Position numbers and translations under genes: made by a program
Shown: positions 1-11,300 of the stretch, piece by piece
How positions within the stretch are numbered: the first letter of the stretch is position 1
How the letters are laid out: each line of letters starts with the position of its first letter
Source of the DNA: Adiantum capillus-veneris
Taxonomy: Eukaryota > Streptophyta > Polypodiopsida > Polypodiales > Pteridaceae
Reading direction: 5' to 3'
Length of the DNA stretch: 64,000 bases
Assembly (NCBI GenBank): GCA_014529385.2
Contig: CM043943.1
Location: 151,191,092 to 151,255,091, forward strand
Notes under the pieces: model-generated
Databases searched by the model: none
What the model was told of the DNA's origin: nothing
What the model saw: only the letters and a program-made list of their open reading frames with translations

Positions 1-504
1 AATTTGCATCACGATAAAAAATTATACGACGAGGTAAACCATGATAGATGAAAACATCTTTCATGAAGATTTGTGCTTTATCTTTGTTGTAAACATTGTC
101 TTGACTGGAAACAAATAGGTCTTTTTTGTAAGCATATCAGCAACCAAAAAAATAGATTCATATCCCAGGGATGTAGAAAGTTCTGCAATGAAATCCATGG
201 ATATGCATTCCCATTTCATCTGTGGTGCATCAATAGGTTGAAGCTTACCAGGGTATCGAACTCGTTCAGCTTCAATACATTGACACATTAAACATCATGT
301 AACATAGTTCAACACATCACGCTTTACCCCTAGCCAGATGAAACTTTTCCTTACAGTAGTGTAAGTCTTTTCCTTACAATAGTGTAAGTCTAGATGTCTT
401 GCAATAGGTATATCGTGAGCTTCTTGTAGCATTTGAAGCTTGATACCACCTTGATTTTGGGATACAAAGACAGTTATTGAAGTAAACATCATTGTTTTTA
501 ACAT
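1..504 (-). pseudogene. integrase remnant of element E, truncated by the window
   Basis: 504-295 carries the zinc-binding end with HDIPIARHLDLH and a W-L-G segment. 288-61 carries C-Q-C, then the core start SMDFI (first catalytic Asp) and VADMLTKK. The frame shifts between them near 290-300. A short tandem duplication of about 20 bp at 357-395 lies inside this part. The rest of the core is beyond the left edge. Confidence 0.75.
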
Positions 505-659
505 GGATGCCTTTGATTTTTCTTTCTTGCTTCTCTGTGCGCTTATTCAAGTTAATTAATTATTGAATCTTTATGTAATATAGGGCTTGAGGTATACCTT
601 CTTGAATGAGGTCAATTAAGGAGGTAGTAGAGGTTGTGATAGCCGCTACAGTGCTCTTT

Positions 660-1060
660 CTACTTAATGCATCAGTCACAAGGTTTTCCTTTCCAAGCTT
701 ATATTTTAATTTCAAAATCATATTTGCATAAAAATTCCATCCATCTTTGTTGCCACATATTAAGAGGTTGGGTGTAGATCCACTTCAGGATTTTATGATA
801 TGTATGTAATTCAAATCTCCTTCCAAGAAGACAATGTCGCCATACTTTAAGAGTATGCACAACGGCCAATAATTCCAAGTCATGCGTAGGATAATTCAAC
901 TCATGCGTATGTAACTTACAATATTCATAAGCTAGTGGCCTTTCGTCTTGAGATAGAACACCATGGATTGCTTGTCCACTTGTATCAGTGAGCATAGTGA
1001 ATGTCTTTGAGAAGTCCAAAAGTTATAATATTGGAGCATTCACAAAAGCTTCATTGAGTT
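660..1060 (-). pseudogene. RNase H remnant of element E
   Basis: A 106-residue frame (1019-699) shows the Ty3 RNase H pattern: an acidic LTDTSG strand, GVLSQ, then ELLAVVHTLKVWRHCLLG. The last acidic position, normally TDH, reads TYH, so an active-site aspartate appears lost. It lies directly after RT and before integrase. Confidence 0.8.
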
Positions 1061-1129
1061 TCTCAAAACTAGCTTGAGCACATTCATTCCAAGTAAACAC
1101 TTTAGCTTTCTTAAGTGTATTCGTCAATG

Positions 1130-1957
1130 GAGACACAATTTTAGCATAGCCTTCAATATAAGTACGATGCCATCCTGTTAGACTAAGAAAGCCACGTACT
1201 TCTTTTACTGATTTCGGTGTAGGCTAAGCTACACCAGCTTTAATCTTACTTGGATTAGTAGAAACACCATCCTTGGACACAATGAATCTCAAATAATCCA
1301 CTTTGTCAATGAAGAAGGTGCATTTACTATGCTTAGCATAAAATTGATTTTGATGCAAAAGTTCCAAGTACTCGTTGCTCATGTTCTTCTCTATTTCTTG
1401 AGTAAACCAAGATATCATCAAAGAAGACAAGAACAAAATCATCAAGTTGCTCTCTAAACATGACGGTCATAAGACGATTAAAAGTGACAGGAAGTCCAAA
1501 AGGCGTGACTGTAAATTCATAATGTCCAAAATGAGTGTCGTATCCTGTCTTTGGTATATCCTCCTCCTTGATTTGGATTCGGTAATACCCTGACTTAAGA
1601 TCAATTTTGGTGAAGATAGAAGATCCATGTAATCGATCAAGTAACTCCTCAATACTTGGTATTGCATACTTATACTTGAGTACTACCTTATTTAATCCAT
1701 GATAATCAATACAAAAGACGTAGAGTACCATTCTTCTTCCAATTTAGAACATGAGTACTCCTTGGAGGAACACTGGGTCGAATGAAGCCTTGTTCAAGGA
1801 GTTGAGTAATTTGCTCTTTGAGTTCTGAAGACTCATGTACTAACATTTTGTATGGTCTACGAGTAACTGCTGGAGCTCCTGGAATAAGCTCTATTGCATG
1901 ATCAAATTTACGCTTAGGTGGTAACTGGTGAAAGCTCTTTGGAAAATACATCATCAA
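1130..1957 (-). pseudogene. reverse transcriptase remnant of element E
   Basis: Two overlapping frames cover the palm and fingers. 1957-1706 holds the entry segment with a P-rich linker and an ELKEQI helix. 1731-1333 holds IDYHGLNK, FTKIDLKSGYYRIQI, the FGLP box and the catalytic FFDDILVYS motif with both aspartates present. 1445-1224 continues into the thumb. A frameshift near 1720 and others further on break the protein. The catalytic box survives better than the flanks, so the copy is only moderately old. Confidence 0.85.
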
Positions 1958-2070
1958 ATTATGTTAACCATTCAAATTCAAGTGTGTCTTGCTTTTTCCT
2001 GCAGGTTTAAGCTTTAGTGCATAAGTCATTTTATTCTTTTTGTAACTTTTCATAAGTCTGGTAAAGTTCA

Positions 2071-2397
2071 CTAGTTTAAGTTTAGGTTTCCCCCCTTTCC
2101 TGCTACTTTGGAGTTTTGGTTATTTATTAAAGTCAATGAAGCATCTTTATAATTTATGTGAGAATCATTGGCCTTAAGCCAATCCATTCCTAGGATTCCA
2201 TCATATACTCCTATGGGTAAGACTCTGAAGTTTGCAGAAGTGTTGTGACCATCCAAAACAAAATCCAAGTTACCCACTAAAGTAGAAGATTTAACCTTCC
2301 TACCCGTAGCTAATTTTTCTGAATCGGGGTGTTTAGGAAAAATGAGGTTTCTAATGCACCTAAGAGATTTCAAAGAGTGTGTATTCCCAGAAATCAA
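2071..2397 (-). pseudogene. retropepsin remnant of element E
   Basis: A 108-residue frame carries the downstream half of a Ty3 aspartic protease: a segment like FVLDGHNTSANFRVLPIG, then the conserved ILGMDWL box that closes the fold. The catalytic Asp-Ser/Thr-Gly loop should lie upstream, where the frame is interrupted. The protease would mature Gag-Pol. It sits between the gag remnant and the RT, as expected. Confidence 0.7.
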
Positions 2398-2499
2398 TTA
2401 GTAAGGTAAAATGGTTACCATGATACTTTGTTGGGGTTTGAATTACTAAAAAAATTTTATTCACTCCCTAATGTTCAATTACAACATGAACATAAGCAT

Positions 2500-3612
2500 T
2501 TTCTTGATTCCCTTTGCCTCTAGCAACTTGAGCTCTGTTACCTTGAGGTCTTTGAATTCCTTATCCTCCTCCTCCTAGACGAGGTTGATGGTTGAAGTTA
2601 TTCCAATTGTTGTTGTTGTTGTTGGCAAGTGGTCCATTTCGAAAAAAAGGTGGATTGCCTGGTCTAAAGTTTCTTGTTTTTGAAGTTGTCTCTAATTTTG
2701 ATTAAAGTTCTACTAATTGAAGTTCCATTGAGCTTAGGTGGCAGTCTAGGTCTAAAATTTCAAAGTTCCGATTCCGGTTGAAGTGTCAGAGTTCATAATT
2801 GTCCACCAATCTTGTGAAGTTTGAATTGTTAAATGGACAATCTTTGGGCTATTGGTTAGGATCAAGCCAAGTATAACACAGATGATGTCATCTGGCCTTC
2901 ATATGCAATAAATTCTCTCTTCTTTGCTATGAATTTCCATACATTTGTTCCTCCTCGGGGCAAGGTCTTTTGATTTCATGAATAGGAGCAGGTTCTGGTT
3001 TCCTCTTTCCGCTATTTGATAACTCTAGCTCAATAGCTTTGCCCACATCAAGGACATCTATAAAGTTGGTAAGACAAAGACTATGGAGTCTTGTCTTAAT
3101 ATGATTATGTAACCCTGATACAAATCAAGCTACCTTGACCTCTTGAATCATCCCTGATGAAGTATACTTGACAGGGGTCAAGAAATGTTGATCGTATGAT
3201 TCCCAATCTCTGGTTCCTTGAGTACAATCAAGAAACTCATTCATATGGTCCAAATGATAAACTTTGTCATGATAGTTCTTCTTGAGCTGAGTCTTGAGAT
3301 AATCTCAAGTAATGCATTAGGGTCAACATCATTTTCTATGCAATGGTCTCTCCACCAATGCTTGGCTGTCTTTTCTAATTTGAACTTAGCAATAATATCC
3401 TTGTTCTCTGTAGATGAATGAGCCAAATCAAAGTAATCATCCATGCACTCAATTCAATCTTCAAGAACTTTGCTTACATCTTTGCCTTCCCCATTAAAGT
3501 TTCCATGTTGAGACTTACGAAGCATAGCATTGATGTCTCTATCAATGATGGTTTATTGAGGTGCAATAGGCGCATTGGTGTTAACAGCAGTCACATTTCC
3601 TCTAGGAGGCAT
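2500..3612 (-). pseudogene. gag remnant of element E
   Basis: A minus-strand start at 3612 begins MPPRGNVTAVNT, followed by broken frames. The best stretch (3444-3241) contains KHWWRDHC, matching the tryptophan-rich segment of Ty3 capsids (compare ARQWWS in the chromovirus Gags of this window). Downstream, 2560-2700 is a Gly/Asn/Arg-rich low-complexity stretch typical of a nucleocapsid tail. I could not place a clean zinc knuckle. The product would be the structural particle protein, but the frame is not usable. Confidence 0.55.
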
Positions 3613-3835
3613 GGTAACTTATTGAACTATATCAACCAAGTTCATTCTTAATACAATATCTTAGTCTGCTTGAAGCCCTCTTATCAAAATAAAATAGACA
3701 GTTGAGAATAAGACAAGAGAGTAGGAGAAATAAGAACGAATAAATTAAATCAAGTCTACATCGCAAAATTTTCAAGGTTCAAAAAGCTACAATGTGTCTT
3801 AAAAGTTTCTAATAAGTCCTAATGGCTCTAACAAT

Positions 3836-4105
3836 TATGCACTTTGTAGTAGCCATCGTGACATCCTTCCACCAATGGGTCATAGCTATCCCATTCTTTG
3901 AGTATATCGGAAGGTTGATCCCAATAATCTTTCTTGATCTTTGGTTGAAACATTTTCTCATTGGCATGTGAATCATACCATTGCTAAGTAAGTGATCGGT
4001 TAGTTATTTCGTACTCCCATTTCACTTGAATTCTTACCTTTCTATAATCAAAGTAATCATCAAAGTAGGCAAAGTCTTTAGGTAGCACGTCCCGTGTGTC
4101 CCATC
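3836..4105 (-). pseudogene. unidentified degenerate coding segment
   Basis: One minus-strand frame is open for about 90 codons with a single internal stop. It is rich in aromatic and charged residues (for example FDDYFDYRK, KKDYWDQPSD and DSYDPLVEG). It does not resemble the retrotransposon proteins nearby and I do not recognise the family. Similar traces occur at 5460-5680 and 6180-6433 on the same strand, so one larger decayed gene is possible but unproved. Confidence 0.3.
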
Positions 4106-4109
4106 CATC

Positions 4110-5450
4110 AAACATGTGTATGTTCGAGACACTGAGGTCTATTATAGGCATTGTACAAAATGTTTTAATGGTGAGGGTTGTGAATTATGGATTTTCCAAA
4201 CAAATCAAACAGAAACTTCCAAGGTATTGGGCTAAAAGAATATTGGTCATTGGTCTAGCATTGACGGCCCCATACATTGAATATGAAAATACCAAAACAT
4301 CTTGTAGCCATTACTAAGGGAAGTATGTTCCTAGCTATCCAAGTTTTCTTTGTCAATCTCAGGATAAGTTCATAAACATTTATATATAACATTTGGTTAG
4401 TAACAATGATCTGCTTTTCCAACTTGGATTGAATCCATTTGATACTCCCAATAGGTGAGGGTTTATGTTTGAGTGGTCTAAACGCGGGGTTTCTTGCAAT
4501 GTAATGGCACCAAGCTTGGAATATATTAGGCACAATACAATCCGTGGATAGTATCTTCTCTTCTCTTTCCCATCATGCATGGTCTTGACAAGTCATTTCA
4601 CTTCCACTCCTATCTAAAGATGCTCTTCCACCATAAGATGAGAGAGTATATATGTCCGTATCCCTCGAGGTAAGATGTCAGTCATCTACACACACACCCC
4701 ATCACTCAAGTTAGTTAGGATGGAAAAAAAGAAGATCCAAACTCAAATATTATGACCTTAAAACAATATGAATCATATCAAAATCAAAATTTTATAATCG
4801 CAAGAGTCAAAAAGATATATGCCACTTTCAATAAGATACATAAATGAGAAAGGGTTCTATAAACCAATTCTTGGTTCCTATAACCGAGGTTCTACCCTTA
4901 TATTTGTTTACATCTCGAATTCAAAGTTTAGAACTTCAACTTGTGTACTAAGATTCACATCCTCCTTCTCATGCCATTCTTCCCCTTGAGATACGTCTTT
5001 GGGAAGTTTGCATTAATGCAGTTTACATGAGTGTGTCGTTCATTTACATAATTTCTATAAAAATATCTACTCGAGTTCACTGCCATTGGATGTGCCTGAG
5101 CAAAGTCACTAATTCATCTAGGCTTCTCATAGTCATCAAAGGTAATAGTGACATTGTGATGAGGACTGAATTTAAGAATTGGTCCGTAGACTCTATTGAA
5201 CCAGTCCTAAGGTACATAATAGAATCGATTGTCGCCATTTGACTTCTTCCAAACCCTAATTATTACTTTTTACAGAAGACGTGTCTTTGATTTAGCATGA
5301 GGTTCTTCTTACTAAGAATGATCTCTTGGCTTGGGGTATGTCCAGAAGCGAGCATAGGTTAAGGTAAAGAGCATATCCCTATACTTTATCTTAACCTGTG
5401 CTCATCCAAAAGCGAGCACATGTTAAGGTAAATAACATATCCCTATACTT
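4110..5450. other. interval with weak minus-strand coding traces only
   Basis: The longest minus frame (4533-4255) has a plausible protein-like stretch, SPIGSIKWIQSKLEKQ, but no recognised domain. No LTR, primer site or RNA gene was seen. A near-duplicate of about 55 bp lies at 5340-5455. Confidence 0.35.
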
Positions 5451-5458
5451 TGATGTCG
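5338..5458. repeat. tandem duplication, two ~60-bp copies
   Basis: The phrase GCGAGCA(C/T)A(T/G)GTTAAGGTAAA followed by (G/T)A(G/A)CATATCCCTATACTTT occurs twice in succession, about 60 bp apart. An intermediate TTAACCTGTGCTC forms a partial inverted copy. Confidence 0.7.
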
Positions 5459-5459
5459 C

Positions 5460-5680
5460 TTTCTTGGATCTTCTCCTTGACCCATGGTTATGGATTGACC
5501 ATATACCTATCACGAACTTGGGTTCGATATTCAAGTTGGGATTCAACATAAAATTCCCATGCTATGTAAATGTTTGGAACAAGGTGATCTCTAGCACCCT
5601 TTGAAGCAACTTTAACTCCCCAATGAACACTGAATCCAACCGCATAGTTAAAAACTCGGGGGGTGCACTATGTAATCATG
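5460..5680 (-). pseudogene. unidentified coding trace interrupted by a MITE
   Basis: From about 5670 downward the minus strand is open for about 55 codons, with protein-like composition (VHWGVKVASKGARD, then IYIAWEFYVESQLEYR) before a TAA stop. The MITE at 5655 falls at its upstream end. The family is unknown. It may belong with the trace at 3836-4105. Confidence 0.3.
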
Positions 5681-5901
5681 TTAGTGTATAACGTGAGTTC
5701 AAAAGGAGGGGTTTTAAAATGCAAATAATTTAGGAAATTTAACAGAGATACATTAAAATAGGGGTTTTAATATTCATTTTTGAAAAAAATTCCTAGAATA
5801 AGGGGTCATTTTATTCATTCAGACATGTTAAAAGAGGGGTTTTTTTAATACCCCGCGAACGCACGTTATATAGGGGGGTACTGAATGGTGAACCCCCCGA
5901 G
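5655..5901. mobile_element. 247-bp MITE with 8-bp target duplication
   Basis: The left end starts CTCGGGGGGT. The right end read on the other strand starts with the same ten bases. Inner parts also match, including a shared TATAACGTG then GTTC about 32-37 bp in, so the inverted repeats extend roughly 55 bp with indels. The flanks are perfect 8-bp direct repeats GTTAAAAA at 5647-5654 and 5902-5909. An 8-bp duplication with short inverted repeats and no coding capacity is the hAT-type MITE signature. The superfamily assignment is inferred from duplication length alone. Confidence 0.85.
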
Positions 5902-5909
5902 GTTAAAAA

Positions 5910-6500
5910 AGACTTTTTGTGCAAAATCACTTGAGAGTTCATCTAGACAATTAAGAAGATCCATCTAGAAACAAGACAAGGAGAGAGAAGACTTAGTACA
6001 CATGTGAACCAAAACTGAGTCTATGCTCTTTATTTATGAAAATACGATTTTTATGATTTCATTACAATATTATCGATGTTTTAGAGTCAACTCTCTAAAT
6101 ATTATTTTAACTCTCATGACTGGGTTATCTCTTAGACCTCCCACGTGACAACGAGGGTCTATAGTTATCTTCTAGCTTTTCTTTCTCTATGACAGCTGCA
6201 AGTGCTTCAAACTTCTTGGTAGCTTCAGCAATCCTTAGCATTTAGGAGCGCATTGCCAAGTAGTAGAACATATCTTCTAGACCTAACCACATTCTGAGTT
6301 GAAGAAGCTTGAGGTTAGCAAACCAATCGCTCATACTATCATCAATGTAAATAAAGAACTGATGAAAGGGTTCTTGGTGATGGGTAAGGTAACTACGGTC
6401 AACACTCTTCCAACAAGTTGTGTTTCTTGGCATTGAAAAAACTTTGGTCCTGATTTCTAATTAAAGAGTTCCCTTGATAACCATGTTGCTATATTGTTGA
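5910..6500 (-). other. interval with one weak minus-strand coding trace
   Basis: Minus frame 6433-6242, continued past one stop to about 6140, encodes about 100 residues including FFIYIDDSMSDWFANLK and a Glu/Lys-rich end. It is not recognised. No repeat or RNA feature was seen otherwise. Confidence 0.25.
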
Positions 6501-6514
6501 AGGATAGAAGGTTT

Positions 6515-6722
6515 ATTTGATAAGCTTCAAGCATCTACCTACTTTAGTAGAATAGACTTTAAAAGTGGTTGTTATTAGATAAGGATTGTGCCTGAAGATA
6601 TTCATAAGATAGCCTTTTGTACAACATTTGGCCTATATAAGTTCCTAGTACTCCCTTTTGGGCTTACTAATGCATCAGATACCTTTAATCAAATTATGGA
6701 GAGGCTCTTTAGACCTCACCCT
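6515..6722 (+). pseudogene. reverse transcriptase fragment of F
   Basis: The frame reads ASTYFSRIDFKSG, then one stop, then AFCTTFGLYKFLVLPFGLTNA, and ends at the LFRPHP segment. These are the Ty3 chromovirus RT palm motifs, before the catalytic FDD box, which is absent because of the deletion. Confidence 0.85.
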
Positions 6723-7147
6723 TTAAGATAATAGAAGGAAGACCCAAACTCTCATTGATACTCAAAACACTTGGAAAGATATTTGTTGTTGATGAGTGTA
6801 GTAGAAACCTTAAAGGATCTTCTAATAAGATTAAGGAAACTATATCCATCACACAACAGAAGCAAAAGGCCATTGTTGATAAGCATAGAAGAGCCTTGAC
6901 CTTCAAAGACAATGATTGGGTATTGCCGCTTAAGTTTTCCAAAGCACGCCCAAGCCATACTACAAGCAAGGAGACACAACGATGCCCAACGGGTGACCAA
7001 AAATATTATGCTAAGCTAGTAAAAAGATATTATGAACCATTTCAACTTCTTAAGCCCATTAATGAATCAACTTACAAGGTAAGGTTACCAAGCACTTGGC
7101 TCATTCATAATGACTTTCATGCAAGCCTTTTGAAACCTTATAAATGA
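6723..7147 (+). pseudogene. integrase C-terminal fragment of F
   Basis: The frame starts at an IEGRPK segment (equivalent to VIEGRSK in D), runs through KIFVVDE, DKHRRALTFKDNDWVL, YYAKLVKRYYEPFQLLKPI and STWLIHNDFHASLLKPYK, and stops at 7145-7147. The usual chromodomain after SLLKPYKG is missing. In this family the segment links integrase to the targeting domain. Confidence 0.85.
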
Positions 7148-7505
7148 CTCTTGTCAAAGGTAAAAACTACATATGAGCAAGCATGTTAAATAATCTTATC
7201 TTGTTTTGACTCTAAAATTTATTTTAATTTTTAGTGTATGCATATAATGAATCATGCTTGCAACAACTTAGTCTCTTAAGCACCTACTAGTAGACCTTGC
7301 CAATCTACTACAAAAGGTGATAAGGGCTAAAAAATGACATGCTTGCGACATCTAAGTTTGCCAAGCACCAATTGGAATTGGTCACCACTATGGAAGAATG
7401 TCGACGGGTAAAAAGGGATCCTCTACCCAAAGTAACAGGACTAGCCATGACTTTATATTCCCTTCTCCATAGTCGAGGACGACTATGATTTCAAGGAAGA
7501 GATAA
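7148..7505 (+). other. 3' noncoding region and polypurine tract of F
   Basis: It matches, in reverse orientation, the corresponding regions next to the A, B and D LTRs, including the 'CATAGTCGAGGACGACTATG' inverted repeat near 7470. It ends in the purine run AAGGAAGAGATAA just before the LTR start TGTCA. Confidence 0.75.
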
Positions 7506-9050
7506 TGTCATGAAAATTAATTTCTAATCTTCTAAAAGTATTTACCATCTTAAATTGTCCATTTAAGTTTTGGGAAGATAAAAGAGAAAAGTGAAGTTGA
7601 TTAAAGTGCTTATAGACCAGCTTCATCAAAGGCTTAGGATCAAAGAGAGAAGTCTATAAAAGAGCACGAATTATTGATGTTTAGTTATCTCGATCAAAGG
7701 TACAGGTCAATGAAGCGTGTGATCAAAGGTACAAGACAAAGGAGATTGCCTAGAGCAATTATAGGAGTCTAAAATAAAAACTAGTTGTGCTAATTTTAAG
7801 TAATTAAAATCAATCATTAAACTCTAAATATGAAGTCTGAGAAACCTTAGGGTAAATTTTGAACTTGCCACATATAGTCTGAATCTAGAAGGTTTTGAGA
7901 CCAGCTTTGTGGTATTACCAAAGCACTCTGCTAAAGTTTTGCAGAAGAGGTGAATCTCTAAAGTCAAAGTGTGAGTTTCACCTTTACCAAAGTCCGTCCT
8001 AATTTAGCAAGTACTAAATTAGCAGGTAGGCTCTAGCCCAACTCTAGCCCAAGTCAGTTTTATAAAGCCTCCAAAGGATTGTGCAAAGGTCTTGCACCGG
8101 AGACATTAGAATTAAAGGTAAGCCTAGGATTTCTACTTAATGCTTGGGGAAATTAAAAGCCTAAGGTTAGATCATCCCGCCATTTTTGGTAAGTTGACCT
8201 TACACCTTTCTTCCCAGTTTGGCTAGGCCACATGTCCAAAGTAGCTTGTACTTGCTTTATGTGAAGTTGGGCAAGTGTGGGAGTGTGTGGGAGTGTCTCC
8301 TTACCCAGAGGAGTCAAAACAAAAGAGGGGATGAGTTATTCAAGAATGAAAGGGGGGGACAAATGTCAACGCATGCTTTAAGTTGCATTTTAAGTGTTCT
8401 ATTTTCATTAGTCCATTTAACGAGCTTTCCCTGTAACTAACTTTCCCTTTGAGAGCTTTGGGATAGTATGCAAGAAGAGAAAAGAGGAGGGCTCATGGAG
8501 ATTTTGGGAAGGGCTCTCTCTTTCATTTTTTCAAGTTTTCATGGTGGAAAAGCAAGATCTTTCTTTCTCCCTCTCACATGGGAGCTCAAGAGGAGGTTTC
8601 TATGCTCAAGAGCTTGGCTATGGATGCAAATTCAAGTACTTCATCTTCTTTCTCTTCTCTATTATTTTAGATATGCTTAAAACTTTATCATGGAGTCAAC
8701 ATACTAAAATCATTGTTTCTTTGCTTAAGAAATACTTTTTGTGACCCTCATCTACCTCTTTCCCTGCAATCCATTGGGGTGTTTAAGGCTTGGGAAGGAG
8801 GGTTACACCATGGAATAATGAAGTTGATCATCTTCTTGGTTCAAGGAAAGCTCTACAAGAGCACTAGATTATTGCATTGTAACAAAATCTCTCTTTGAGA
8901 TAATTATAATACAAAATCCTTTTTGGAGAGGGGACCGATTCCAAGCAAATTCGGTCCTCATCAAGTTGTCAATATTAATTATGTTATTCTCTTTGAGTTA
9001 TGCACATGATTTAACGTTCTAATGTGTGAATATACAATGAAATCAGCCTA
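7506..9050 (+). repeat. 3' LTR of chromovirus F, right end eroded
   Basis: It begins TGTCATGAAAATTAATTTCTAA after the purine tract. It carries the LTR-conserved block 'CAAAATCCTTTTTGGAGAGG' with the stem GGACCGA (8932-8938) and TCGGTCC (8951-8957). Similarity to the D LTR fades after about 9050, short of the expected TGTTACA end. Confidence 0.7.
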
Positions 9051-9383
9051 GCACAATCTCCAGTCTCCTTTGAAGCATCCTCTTAAGGTGCTCTCATAAT
9101 TTGATTATGCTAAATCCAGAAGAAAATACCAAATTCTCTGACATGCCCTATTAAGTAAACAAGCCATGTAATACTGGTGGAATAGTGAGATGGCTCATAA
9201 TCCTTTTAGAATGTAGTGCTAAAGAAGGGTACGACACGTATTAGAGTAGATCACCTACCTAGATTACATTGGGAGAAGCACCAAAAGAGGTAGATGATGA
9301 TCTGCTAGATGTTTATGTTTTCTTTGTAGTTATGATACCAAGATGGTCCAAAGATATAATGACTCTCACAACCATAGCTTAAT
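9051..9383. other. no feature recognised
   Basis: Possibly the eroded end of the F LTR plus unique sequence. No open frame or repeat is worth calling. Confidence 0.4.
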
Positions 9384-9914
9384 TTGACACATAGATCTAT
9401 ATTCCTTCAAACTCTAGGATCATTAATTGAGCAATTGGCAATGTACAAGTTACTTGCAAAAATATTAAATAGGAGAAGTAATGATGGAATTATGAATCTA
9501 TGCATAGAACACCAGGAATGGAGCTTTTATTTAAACCAATCTCATAAGACAATAATGGGTGTGCCTTTTGTGAAAGATTTGACTCTTAAAAGGCCCAAGT
9601 GGTTGGGCATCTATTGGCCACCGATGAAAACATATATCCATAAATATGTTGATAAATATGAACAATGTCGTGAGGTATCTCCAAAACCTTCTACCACGTC
9701 CAATTTATCGATGTTCCAAAATGGGGGCAATAATTAGTAGAATGCCTTGCAAGTAAAACTTTTCTTAAAACAATGAATAAGCGTAGAAAAAGAGTAATTG
9801 AGTCAGAGGCCCAGAACTATGCACTTATTGGAGAACATCTATATAGGTGGGGTAAAGGTCAAAAACTTTTCTTTATGCACTAATGAGAATGAATATATTT
9901 CTTTATTATAGCAG

Positions 9915-10290
9915 GCCCATGCTAAATTAATAGGGGGATATTTTTCCATTGATACCACAATTAGATCTATCATGATGGCTTGATTTTTGGTGCCTACCCT
10001 ATTTTTTGATGCAAAAAGTATGCTAAATGAAGTGATGCTTGCCAAAGGACAAAAATGCCATCATGATAGATCTAATTGTGGTATCAATGGAAAAATATCC
10101 CCCTATTAATTTAGCATGGTCTTGCTATAATAAAAAACATAGCAAGCCCATGCTAAATTAATAGGGGGATATTTTTCCATTGATACCACAATTAGATCTA
10201 TCATGATGGCTTGATTTTTGGTGCTTACCCTATTTTTTGATGCAAAAAGTATGCTAAATGAAGTGATGCTTGCCAAAGGACAAAAATGCC
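9915..10290. repeat. direct repeat of ~146 bp enclosing an inverted partial copy
   Basis: 9915-10060 and 10146-10290 are almost identical, starting GCCCATGCTAAATTAATAGG and ending CAAAAATGCC. Between them, 10060-10119 is the reverse complement of the first ~62 bp of the unit. Unit, inverted head, unit is the pattern left by template switching or by a foldback insertion. Confidence 0.85.
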
Positions 10291-10496
10291 ATAAAGATAA
10301 GATAGGGTGCCATTGAGACCTACGATGGGGCAAGAGCAATAATCAATAGGGGCATTGATTTTGTGCAACCCATTCAATCGTAGACATATAAGAGCTAGGC
10401 TCAATATATTATTATAGCCACAAACTATTTGACATAGCCTATTCATTAGTCCTTGTTCTAGGAAGTAGAGGATCCCTATCTTACCCTACGATATCA

Positions 10497-10583
10497 GTCC
10501 AGAATGGATGACTAACCTAACCTAACTTAACATAGATTAACTTAACCTAACCTAATATAACTTAACCTAACGTAGCTTAAAGG
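10497..10583. repeat. imperfect TAACC/TAACTT tract
   Basis: Short irregular repeats of CTAACCTAAC and AACTTAACC. The plant telomere unit CCCTAAA is not present, so this is a simple repeat and not an interstitial telomere. Confidence 0.7.
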
Positions 10584-11300
10584 CCACTAAAAAGAACGAT
10601 GCAAGGACCATAGCTTTATTCTTGAATGAGTATATCATTACAAAATATGGTTTGCCTATCGAGATAGTCCGTGACAAGTGTACACCTTTTTGAAGTGATC
10701 AAATATTTATGGAATGGGTTTATGATTATACATACTCCGCAAGCCAGTGGTCAAGCCAAGCATAGCAATGAGATACTAAGCTCGGTTCACTAAAATAGTA
10801 ACTGCGAGAAGGATAGCCTGGGAAATAGAGCTGCATTTTGCATTGTGGGCTTGTAGAGTTGCCTATAAGAATGATTTGAGCACAATTTTGTTTAGTTTAC
10901 TATGTGGACTAGATTTCATATTGCTGATGGAATTCTTACGGCCTACATTGAGAGTGGAAAAGCAATTCGAATGGAGGGGGCATGGATTGTTGGAGAGGGC
11001 ATAAGAATTATAGAAACTAGATGAGTAAAGGCTAGTCGTAATTGCACATATATATGCACAAAAATAAAAATAGAAACAATTTTTTGACTCTCACCTCAAT
11101 ACAAAAGAATTCAAGAAGGGGGATCTAGTTTTGGTACTCCTTGAAGCAACATATCCCTAAGTTGAAAAACCAAGGTGATGGACAGGCCAAAAATTTGCTT
11201 ATAACTTGCAAAATAGAAAATGAAGAAGAACAGGAATTGTCATTGCATTATGAGAGAGAGTTGTAAAGAAGCATCATTTATGACTTGCCAAAGGTCCCCC

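Larger units (their letters stand above)
1..3612 (-). mobile_element. Degenerate Ty3-type LTR retrotransposon E, 3' end outside window
   Basis: Read on the minus strand, Gag, protease, reverse transcriptase, RNase H and integrase traces follow each other from 3612 down to 1. That is the Ty3 order, with integrase after RNase H. Every domain is broken by stops or shifts, so this is a dead copy. No LTR or primer site was recognised on the right, and the left side continues past the window edge. It differs in sequence from the chromodomain family that dominates the rest of the window. Confidence 0.85.
6500..9050 (+). mobile_element. Internally deleted chromovirus F with 3' LTR
   Basis: A plus-strand RT fragment (about 6515-6722) joins directly to the integrase C-terminal region (6723-7147). 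This is followed by about 350 bp of 3' noncoding DNA, a polypurine tract and an LTR. Compared with element D in this window, about 1.6 kb (RT end, RNase H, most of integrase) is missing at the junction near 6722. The LTR is a divergent relative of the D and A LTRs and shares the GGACCGR stem-loop. Only the 3' half of the element is left. Confidence 0.85.
9384..11300 (+). pseudogene. degenerate Ty3 (non-chromovirus) integrase region
   Basis: Plus-strand traces in order: an H2C2-like segment with LGIYWPPMKTYIHKYVDKYEQC (9600-9670); a core segment from about 10590 with ALFLNEYIITKYGLPIEIV (a DRG-type loop mutated to DKC); WACRVAYKND near 10850; a FLRPTLRVEKQFEW segment near 10930; and a C-terminal FFDSHLNTKEFKKGDLVLV trace near 11080. 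Many stops interrupt it. The pattern matches the integrase of element X rather than the chromoviruses, so it is likely a relic of an Athila/Tat-like element. A repeat cluster at 9915-10290 is inserted in it. Confidence 0.7.

Noticed and set aside
10497-10583. Possible interstitial telomere repeat
   Set aside because: The units are irregular TAACC/AACTT and the plant telomere unit CCCTAAA is absent.
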